Assembly (NCBI GenBank): GCA_964366065.1
Contig: CAYISF010000031.1
Location: 1 to 6,856 of the forward strand
Origin: JBAZYZ01 sp964366065
GTDB taxonomy: Bacteria > Patescibacteriota > Minisyncoccia > Phycocordibacterales > VMEP01
Reading direction: 5' to 3'
Length of the DNA: 6,856 nt
Positions 1-3,183 of the stretch are shown in pieces (position 1 is the stretch's first letter; each line of letters begins with the position of its first letter). The position numbers and the translations under genes are program-made. Under the pieces are notes generated by a model. It was not told the DNA's origin. It made no database searches and was given only the letters and a program-made list of their open reading frames with translations.

Positions 1-45
1 GTCCATGGCATGGACGAGTCCCGGGTGCGACTCCCGGTAGGTCCA
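1..45 (+). tRNA. tRNA-Ala(GGC), 3' part, cut by the window edge
   Basis: The window opens inside the anticodon stem. GTCC (1-4) pairs with GGAC (12-15) around the 7-nt loop ATGGCAT (5-11), giving anticodon GGC at 7-9 (Ala). Then come a 4-nt variable region AGTC (17-20), T stem CCGGG/CCCGG (21-25, 33-37) with loop TGCGACT (26-32), and the 3' acceptor strand TAGGTCC (38-44) with discriminator A45. The acceptor strand has T at position 70, as in the G3:U70 alanine tRNAs downstream. CCA is not encoded. One oddity is G in place of the near-universal T at T-loop position 55, which would remove the pseudouridine site. The 5' half is outside the window, so it cannot be known whether this gene is intact or interrupted. 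Confidence 0.85.
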
Positions 46-112
46 CAGGGTAGTGAATTTTGGCATTAGCTTTGGCTACGCCTTCGGCGTGATGCCAAAA
101 TCTACTACCCTG
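46..112. repeat. 67-bp hairpin element with TCCA flanking direct repeat
   Basis: Positions 46-66 pair with 92-112 (21 positions, one mismatch at 56/102, one G-T wobble at 55/103). A second small hairpin sits in the loop (ACGCC 78-82 / GGCGT 86-90). The palindrome is bracketed by the direct repeat TCCA (42-45 and 113-116); the left copy is the last four bases of tRNA-Ala(GGC). Removing one unit leaves a tRNA 3' flank (TCCATAGAGCT) resembling that of the tRNA at 520-593 (TCCACCAGAGCT). This fits a miniature inverted-repeat or REP-like insertion with a 4-bp target duplication. It could instead be a processing hairpin in a tRNA precursor. It is not a good terminator, since no T run follows directly; the nearest is TTTTTT near 130. 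Confidence 0.6.
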
Positions 113-137
113 TCCATAGAGCTGTAAAATTTTTTAA

Positions 138-171
138 GGGCTCATAGTAAAGTGGTATTACGCGGCATTCG
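138..171 (+). tRNA. Interrupted tRNA-Ala(CGC), 5' half
   Basis: The order is acceptor 5' strand GGGCTCA (138-144), TA, D stem GTAA/TTAC (147-150, 158-161) around loop AGTGGTA, G162, anticodon stem CGGCA (163-167) and the first four loop bases TTCG (168-171). The sequence then leaves tRNA consensus. The missing half is found at 606-642. Joined, they give a complete 71-nt cloverleaf: acceptor GGGCTCA with TGAGTCC (seven pairs including G3:U70), anticodon stem CGGCA with TGCCG, loop TTCGCAT, anticodon CGC. Every helix closes across a 434-bp gap, so chance can be excluded. The interruption falls between anticodon bases 35 and 36. Confidence 0.85.
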
Positions 172-180
172 TCCCGATTT

Positions 181-206
181 ATCCCGATTTTATAAAAATC
201 GAGGAT
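181..206 (+). repeat. Hairpin before the GIY-YIG gene
   Basis: ATCCCGATTTT (181-191) pairs with AAAATCG (195-201) and GGAT (203-206), with a single bulged A202 and a 3-nt loop. The right arm contains ATCGAGGA, which recurs at 495-502, so the nuclease gene is bracketed by copies of one short motif. It may be a binding site for the encoded nuclease or a structural part of the inserted RNA. Confidence 0.55.
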
Positions 207-236
207 GCGCGATAAAATCGGCATAAATTTTTAAAA

Positions 237-494
237 ATGTTTTACACATATATCCTAAGATCAGTAAAAAATAATCAATATTATGTTGGGAGTTGCAATA
301 ATTTAGATAAACGTGTTTCATTGCATAATAAAGGATTAGTTAAATCAACCAAAAGATATGCGCCGTGGGATATTATGTTAGTGGAAATGCACAAAACATT
401 GAAAGAAGCACGGGCGCGCGAAACACAGATAAAAAATTGGAAAAGCAGAAAATCTATTGAAAGTTTGATGAAACATTTTAAAAAATTAAAATAA
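237..494 (+). CDS. GIY-YIG nuclease family protein (single domain)
   Basis: An 85-aa protein consisting of one GIY-YIG endonuclease domain of the small UPF0213/YhbQ type. The diagnostic strands are present: YTY near residue 3 stands for GIY, YYVG at 15-18 for YIG, followed by the conserved R26, a His at 30, the YAPW motif near 41-44 and the catalytic Glu in the RETQIK helix near 62. Family members cut DNA in one metal-dependent step; the substrate of this one is unknown. It has no extra DNA-binding domain. It lies wholly inside the insertion that splits tRNA-Ala and is much richer in A+T than the genes around it, both suggesting acquired, possibly homing-like DNA. ATG at 237 is the only sensible start; no ribosome binding site precedes it. 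The TAA stop is followed at once by a perfect palindrome. Confidence 0.9.
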   Translation: MFYTYILRSVKNNQYYVGSCNNLDKRVSLHNKGLVKSTKRYAPWDIMLVEMHKTLKEARARETQIKNWKSRKSIESLMKHFKKLK

Positions 495-510
495 ATCGAG
501 GATCCTCGAT
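495..510. repeat. 16-bp perfect palindrome
   Basis: ATCGAGGATCCTCGAT is a perfect palindrome beginning at the base after the GIY-YIG stop codon. Its left half repeats the motif at 198-205, and its right half is a near match to the insertion end motif TCCCGAT. Perfect dyads of this kind are typical binding sites for dimeric proteins. Its right half can alternatively form the outer part of the extended helix of the embedded tRNA. Confidence 0.75.
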
Positions 511-519
511 AGTTCTGGT

Positions 520-593
520 GGGCCTATGGTCCAGTGGTACGACGCCACATTCGCATTGTGGAGACGCGAGTTCGATTCTCGCTAGGTCCACCA
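520..593 (+). tRNA. Complete tRNA-Ala(CGC) embedded in the insertion, CCA encoded
   Basis: The parts are acceptor GGGCCTA (520-526) with TAGGTCC (583-589), seven pairs including G3:U70; D arm 529-543 (three pairs); anticodon stem CCACA/TGTGG (545-549, 557-561), loop TTCGCAT (550-556) with anticodon CGC at 552-554; variable AGAC; T stem GCGAG/CTCGC (566-570, 578-582) with loop TTCGATT; discriminator A590; encoded CCA 591-593. It therefore reads GCG as alanine, the same codon as the interrupted gene around it. It differs from that gene in acceptor, anticodon stem and T stem, and alone of the three encodes CCA, so it is not a recent copy. The acceptor helix continues outward: 505-519 pair with 590-604 nearly perfectly (two wobbles), making a helix of about 22 bp capped by the tRNA. 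Confidence 0.95.
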
Positions 594-605
594 GAGCTAT
601 CGGGA

Positions 606-642
606 CATTGCCGAGTCCCGGGTTCGACTCCCGGTGAGTCCA
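606..642 (+). tRNA. Interrupted tRNA-Ala(CGC), 3' half
   Basis: The order is last loop bases CAT (606-608), anticodon stem TGCCG (609-613), variable AGTC (614-617), T stem CCGGG/CCCGG (618-622, 630-634) with canonical loop TTCGACT, acceptor TGAGTCC (635-641) and discriminator A642. No CCA is encoded. It pairs exactly with the half at 138-171. Its T arm differs from that of the partial tRNA-Ala(GGC) at 1-45 only at T-loop position 55. A run of six T follows at 645-650 and may end tRNA transcription. If RNase P and 3' processing release the embedded tRNA at 520-593, the two halves end on separate RNAs, so a functional product would need splicing first, or joining in trans. Otherwise this is a split remnant. 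Confidence 0.85.
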
Positions 643-649
643 TATTTTT

Positions 650-655
650 TATAAT
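650..655 (+). promoter_or_regulatory. Possible -10 box (TATAAT)
   Basis: TATAAT matches the consensus exactly and lies just after the tRNA 3' half, so transcription would start near 662, almost at the proposed ATT start of the DHH gene. No -35 hexamer is seen at the usual distance (ACTCCC at 627-632), and the surroundings are A+T rich, so this may be chance. Confidence 0.3.
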
Positions 656-665
656 AAAAGAAAAA

Positions 666-1508
666 ATTGTCGTTATATACCACGGAAACTGCCTTGACGG
701 CTTTGGTGGTGCTTATGCCGCCTGGAAAAAATTCGGAGATAACGCTCTATACTACCCCGCCCACGACCGGGAAAAATCGGAATCGGATGTAACCGGCAAG
801 GAAACATACATCATAGATTTTAGTTATCTAAAAGATGTGCTTTTGGAAATGGAGAAAGTAGCCAAACGGCTAGTCGTCCTTGACCACCATATCGGCACAA
901 AAGAGGCCGTAGAAGCGGTACGCGAGCATATTTTTGACAACGACCGTTCCGGCGCGGGTATTGCCTGGGAATACTTCCATCCGGATAAAAAACTGCCGCG
1001 TCTCCTTGCTCATATACAAGAAAATGATATTTGGCGATTTACCCTTCCCTATCACAAAGAAACAGCAGCTTTTTTGAGCACTATCCCGTTCAGCTTTTCT
1101 TTCTGGGAAAATCTTTCTGATGAATTCGAAGATGATAAAACCTTTGATAAATATGTGGAAAAAGGCAGGGCCTATGCGGAATACTTTGACTATGTGTGCG
1201 ATTATCTCGCCAAACAAGCCGAACTCGTTAAGTTTAACGGATATGAAATATTCGCGGTGAACGCCCCGCGGCTATTCCGTTCTGAGCTGGGACACAAGCT
1301 GGCATTAAAAAAATCTCCCTTCGCGATTGTGTGGTATAGAAATGAGGGGAAATTACATTTTTCAATGCGCGGAGACGGCTCAATTGATTTAACAAAAATT
1401 GCCAAAAAATATGGCGGGTCCGGGCATAAAAACGCAGCCGCTTTCCGGTTGCCTCTTGGCGCGCCTCTCCCATTCCAGGTTATTGACTCTAAGCCGAAAA
1501 TACCATAA
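666..1508 (+). CDS. DHH/DHHA1-family phosphoesterase
   Basis: About 280 aa. Motifs of the DHH superfamily appear in order: YHGNCLDGFG at residues 5-14 (motif I His and Asp), IIDFS with the metal-ligand Asp near 51, LDHH at 71-74 (signature), and a C-terminal DHHA1 domain with the glycine-rich GGSGHKNAAAF at 250-260. Relatives hydrolyse phosphodiesters in short RNA, cyclic dinucleotides or 3'-phosphoadenosine phosphate using Mn2+; the exact substrate cannot be read from sequence. It is cytosolic, with no signal or membrane segment. The start is a problem. The frame is open back to GTG 534, but those codons lie in tRNA genes, and no ATG, GTG or TTG occurs in frame between the tRNA end (642) and motif I. 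ATT at 666, giving M-V-V-I-Y-H-G, fits the family N-terminus best. It runs codirectionally into infC 40 nt later. Confidence 0.85.
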   Translation: MVVIYHGNCLDGFGGAYAAWKKFGDNALYYPAHDREKSESDVTGKETYIIDFSYLKDVLLEMEKVAKRLVVLDHHIGTKEAVEAVREHIFDNDRSGAGIAWEYFHPDKKLPRLLAHIQENDIWRFTLPYHKETAAFLSTIPFSFSFWENLSDEFEDDKTFDKYVEKGRAYAEYFDYVCDYLAKQAELVKFNGYEIFAVNAPRLFRSELGHKLALKKSPFAIVWYRNEGKLHFSMRGDGSIDLTKIAKKYGGSGHKNAAAFRLPLGAPLPFQVIDSKPKIP

Positions 1509-1517
1509 TATTAACCT

Positions 1518-1546
1518 TGCCTTGAACATTTAAGGCATTTTCTTTT
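1518..1546 (+). promoter_or_regulatory. Hairpin with T-rich tail directly before infC
   Basis: TGCCTT (1518-1523) pairs with AAGGCA (1532-1537), plus a G-T pair (1524/1531), and is followed by TTTTCTTTT (1538-1546). The form is that of a weak intrinsic terminator after the DHH gene. It ends three bases before the infC TTG start and buries the only Shine-Dalgarno-like bases (AAGG, 1532-1535) in its stem, so it may control infC by attenuation or by hiding the ribosome site. Confidence 0.45.
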
Positions 1547-1548
1547 AA

Positions 1549-2064
1549 TTGCTAAGAGCACGCATAAACAACCAAATACGGGCAACTGAACTAAGGGTCA
1601 TCGGGAGCGAGGGCGAAAATTTAGGCGTCATTACCACCAAGGAAGCTCAGGCCATAGCCGACAAAGAAGGTTTTGACCTGATAGAGATATCGCCCGAAGC
1701 CGTTCCGCCTGTCGCCAAAATAATGGATTTTGGCAAGTATCAGTACGAACTTTCAAAGAAGCAGAAGAAAATAAAAGCCCACGCCCATCAAACCGAAACC
1801 AAAACCCTCCAGGTAAAAATCGGCACCGGCGAACACGATTTGGGAATAAAAGCGAAACGGGCTTCAGGATGGCTAAAGGAGGGGCACCGCATCAGAATTG
1901 ACCTTTTCCTTGCCGGCCGGGCGAAATATATGGAAGATGCGTTCCTAAAAGAACGGCTGGAGCGAATACTCCATCTCATTACCGAAAACTATCGCGTAGC
2001 CGAAGAATACAAGAAAGGGTTAAAGGGCAGAACGATTGTCATAGAGAGAGACGGAAAGAAATAA
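1549..2064 (+). CDS. infC: Translation initiation factor IF-3
   Basis: 171 aa, about the family length. It aligns by eye with IF-3 throughout: N-domain with INNQIRA near residue 6 and LIEISPEAVPPVAKIMDFGKY near 42-62, a lysine-rich linker, then the C-domain with the KIGTGEHDLGIKAKRA segment, LKEGHRIRI and GRTIVI near the end. IF-3 binds the 30S subunit, prevents premature 50S joining and checks start-codon and initiator-tRNA pairing. The start is TTG at 1549: the preceding codon is an in-frame TAA, and the conserved N-terminus begins five codons later, so no ATG is available. Rare starts are characteristic of infC (ATT in E. coli) and allow IF-3 to repress its own synthesis. First gene of the classic infC-rpmI-rplT order. 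Confidence 0.97.
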   Translation: MLRARINNQIRATELRVIGSEGENLGVITTKEAQAIADKEGFDLIEISPEAVPPVAKIMDFGKYQYELSKKQKKIKAHAHQTETKTLQVKIGTGEHDLGIKAKRASGWLKEGHRIRIDLFLAGRAKYMEDAFLKERLERILHLITENYRVAEEYKKGLKGRTIVIERDGKK

Positions 2065-2079
2065 AAGAATTGAAAAACC

Positions 2080-2224
2080 CCCAGCCCCACTTTTGATTAT
2101 GTCTCTATTGGTGGCGCACGGGCATTAGCCCGCCCCTATTCGGAGACTGCGCCACAAACAAAAAGTGAATTTGAAAATAAATATGAAATGTAGTAAGGTA
2201 CATTGATGCAAAAGTGGAGCGGGG
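2080..2224 (+). promoter_or_regulatory. Structured infC-rpmI intergenic RNA with possible pseudoknot
   Basis: An outer helix pairs 2080-2095 with 2209-2224 (14 of 16 positions). Inside it, GTGGCGCA (2111-2118) pairs with TGCGCCAC (2148-2155), and GTCTC (2101-2105) pairs with the adjoining GAGAC (2143-2147). Together these form an H-type pseudoknot with one continuous 13-base strand, and a small hairpin CGGGC-ATTA-GCCCG (2119-2132) is nested. CACTTTT (2088-2094) can pair instead with AAAAGTG (2161-2167), so two states are possible. In E. coli, L20 represses rpmI-rplT translation through a pseudoknot in this part of the operon. By position and form this is a candidate equivalent; sequence homology is not claimed. 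Confidence 0.5.
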
Positions 2225-2228
2225 TCAT

Positions 2229-2264
2229 TATTTTCTAAGACTCGCTTCGCTTGTCAAGAAAATA
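2229..2264 (+). promoter_or_regulatory. Hairpin hiding the rpmI start region
   Basis: TATTTTCT (2229-2236) pairs with AGAAAATA (2257-2264), with an inner GAC/GTC helix (2239-2241, 2253-2255). The stem ends one base before the rpmI ATG at 2266. No Shine-Dalgarno sequence precedes rpmI, so opening this stem would be needed for ribosome access. It may be the off-state of the control region upstream. Confidence 0.45.
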
Positions 2265-2265
2265 T

Positions 2266-2460
2266 ATGAAAACAAACAAATCATACACAAAGAGATTGAG
2301 AGTCACCCGCAGGGGAAAAGTTTTGGCGCGGAAGGCGGGTTTTAATCATTTCAACGCCAAGCAGAAGCGCACCAAACAATTGAGGGGAAAGAAGCTCGTT
2401 TCTTTCGGAATGACACGCAAAGAGCATATGCGATTTTTGGTGGGGGTAAAGCAGAAATAA
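2266..2460 (+). CDS. rpmI: 50S ribosomal protein bL35
   Basis: 64 aa, very basic, the normal size for bL35. Recognisable parts are the N-terminal MKT, the SYTKRLRVTRRGKVLARKAG block (compare AAKRFKVTGTGKIKRRKAG in other bacteria), the NHFNAKQ segment and the KQLRGKKLV stretch matching the usual RKLRK..LV. bL35 is a small globular protein of the large subunit near the 23S rRNA. ATG 2266 is chosen because it gives the family N-terminus. A TTG at 2251 in the same frame would add five unsupported residues and lies in a hairpin loop. It is the second gene of the infC-rpmI-rplT operon, flanked on both sides by unusually long structured gaps. Confidence 0.95.
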   Translation: MKTNKSYTKRLRVTRRGKVLARKAGFNHFNAKQKRTKQLRGKKLVSFGMTRKEHMRFLVGVKQK

Positions 2461-2469
2461 TGGCTTTGC

Positions 2470-2511
2470 CCACCATTTTGTTTTCAACAACTTTTGAAAA
2501 CAAAATGGTGG
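2470..2511 (+). repeat. 18-bp perfect hairpin after rpmI
   Basis: CCACCATTTTGTTTTCAA (2470-2487) is exactly complementary to 2494-2511, with a 6-nt loop. It begins nine bases after the rpmI stop. No T run follows on the plus strand, so it is not a standard terminator. It may protect the upstream message from 3' exonucleases, act as an RNase III-type processing site, or be a small palindromic insertion. Confidence 0.7.
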
Positions 2512-2520
2512 CTGCAAAAC

Positions 2521-2652
2521 ATTACCCAGCCCTTTCATAAATAATTAAGAAGGAGTTGTAAAAAGCGAGGTTTTTGTCCAAGATAAACAAATTGTAAAAA
2601 ATATTAACAAAGAAAGGGCTGGGTGGTGATTTATATAGTCGCTCCACTCCTT
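2521..2652 (+). promoter_or_regulatory. Candidate pseudoknotted leader of rplT
   Basis: The main helix is ACCCAGCCCTTTC (2524-2536) with GAAAGGGCTGGGT (2612-2624), 13 perfect pairs extended by two G-T pairs and one A-T pair to 2521/2627. Two loop segments can pair with sequence downstream of that helix: ATAAAT (2537-2542) with ATTTAT (2629-2634), and AAGGAGT (2550-2556) with ACTCCTT (2646-2652). Both cross the main helix, that is, they would make pseudoknots. The last pairing ends 13 nt before the rplT ATG. The loop AAGGAG is a perfect Shine-Dalgarno core with no usable start nearby, while the bases before the rplT ATG resemble its complement. Position suggests translational control of L20. 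Confidence 0.5.
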
Positions 2653-2665
2653 ATAAATCAACCAT

Positions 2666-3010
2666 ATGACCAGAGTTAAAAAAGGAGTAAACGCCGCAAA
2701 AACGCGCCGAAACATATTGAAAAAAGTTAAGGGCTACCGCTTTGGCCGGAGCAAGAAAGAAGCGCAGGCCTATGAGGCGCTGGTTCATGCCGGCAAATAC
2801 GCGTTTGCCCACCGCCGTGACAAGAAAAATGATTTCCGCCGGCTCTGGACCGTGAAGATAAACGCGGCGCTCCGCGAGGAGGGCACGACTTACGGCAAAT
2901 TCATCGGGGCTTTGAAGAAAAAAGGAATTTCTCTGGACCGCAAAATTTTGGCGACCTTGGCCGAACATAATCCGGAAAGCTTCAGAAGAATCGTTGCCGA
3001 AGTAACCTAA
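2666..3010 (+). CDS. rplT: 50S ribosomal protein bL20
   Basis: 114 aa, matching bL20 (about 115-120). Conserved blocks are the N-terminal TRVKKGVNAAKTRR, KKVKGYRFGRSKK, the AGKYAFAHRRDKKNDFRRLW core around residues 42-61, INAALREEG, YGKFIGALKKKGISLDRKILA near 78-98 and a short C-terminal helix. bL20 is a primary 23S rRNA binder needed for early 50S assembly; the basic N-terminal extension threads into the rRNA. In several bacteria it also binds its own mRNA to limit synthesis. ATG 2666 gives the expected N-terminus; no Shine-Dalgarno precedes it. It is the last gene of the operon, followed by an intrinsic terminator about 50 nt downstream. Confidence 0.97.
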   Translation: MTRVKKGVNAAKTRRNILKKVKGYRFGRSKKEAQAYEALVHAGKYAFAHRRDKKNDFRRLWTVKINAALREEGTTYGKFIGALKKKGISLDRKILATLAEHNPESFRRIVAEVT

Positions 3011-3056
3011 TCGCGGACAGTTACAGAACAGACGCGGACTTACGCAGAAAAGAAAT

Positions 3057-3084
3057 CTCCCATCTTAAGAGGGAGTTTTCTTTT
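3057..3084 (+). terminator. Intrinsic terminator of the infC-rpmI-rplT operon, likely bidirectional
   Basis: CTCCC (3057-3061) pairs with GGGAG (3071-3075) around a 9-nt loop, then TTTTCTTTT (3076-3084). Read on the minus strand the same stem is followed by ATTTCTTTTC, so it can also stop transcription coming from the convergent minus-strand genes. Confidence 0.75.
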
Positions 3085-3085
3085 A

Positions 3086-3182
3086 CCGAGCACTTTTAAT
3101 GCTCATCTGCTTGCCACGGGGTAATCGAAAGCGCGACGCTTTTTTTACCACGGGGTTCAATGCCCCGTGGCAAAGTGCTCGG
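3086..3182. repeat. Nested direct and inverted repeats at the convergent junction
   Basis: The outer arms CCGAGCACTTT (3086-3096) and AAAGTGCTCGG (3172-3182) are perfectly complementary. Inside are two direct copies of CCACGGGGT (3114-3122, 3148-3156) and one inverted copy CCCCGTGG (3163-3170). The inverted copy can pair with the near copy (8 bp, 7-nt loop) or with the far one (TTGCCACGGGG 3111-3121 with CCCCGTGGCAA 3163-3173, 11 bp). A small hairpin AAAGCG/CGCTTT (3128-3142) followed by T's to 3146 could be a second plus-strand terminator. The whole lies just after the last minus-strand stop codon. It may be a transcription barrier or a palindromic insertion; no coding content was seen. Confidence 0.65.
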
Positions 3183-3183
3183 C

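Larger units (their letters stand above)
172..605 (+). other. 434-bp intron-like insertion inside the tRNA anticodon
   Basis: This is the segment separating the two halves of tRNA-Ala(CGC). Its ends are inverted repeats: TCCCGAT (172-178) and ATCGGGA (599-605), extended to 8 bp by exon bases G171 and C606. The same motif recurs inside, as TCCCGAT at 182-188, ATCGAGGA at 198-205 and 495-502, and TCCTCGAT at 503-510. The insert carries a GIY-YIG nuclease gene (237-494) and a complete tRNA-Ala(CGC) (520-593). Non-coding parts are only 65, 25 and 12 nt, too little for a standard group I core, and no P7-type core sequence was seen. No target duplication is visible, so excision at exactly 171/172 and 605/606 restores a 7-nt anticodon loop identical to that of the embedded tRNA. 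It may be a homing-type mobile element or a new kind of tRNA intron; splicing cannot be shown from sequence. Confidence 0.7.

Noticed and set aside
1..171. Permuted tRNA: 3' half at 1-45 before 5' half at 138-171
   Set aside because: TAGGTCC pairs poorly with GGGCTCA, while TGAGTCC at 635-641 pairs fully. Positions 1-15 also form their own anticodon arm with GGC.
172..605. Classical group I intron in the tRNA
   Set aside because: Only about 100 nt is not occupied by the ORF or the embedded tRNA, no P3/P7-like core was found, and neither junction shows the usual U before the intron and G at its end.
534..665. N-terminal extension of the DHH protein from GTG 534
   Set aside because: This stretch is tRNA sequence read in frame; its translation is arginine/proline-rich and unlike any DHH N-terminus.
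870..1473. Minus-strand ORFs opposite the DHH gene
   Set aside because: They are shadows of a well-supported coding frame, with no recognisable domain.
2574..2597. Short leader peptide (TTG start, seven codons) before rplT
   Set aside because: GAGG lies only three bases before the TTG and AAGGAG is too far away; no evidence beyond an open frame.
2281..2968. Minus-strand ORFs over rpmI and rplT
   Set aside because: They overlap conserved ribosomal protein genes and have no protein-like features.
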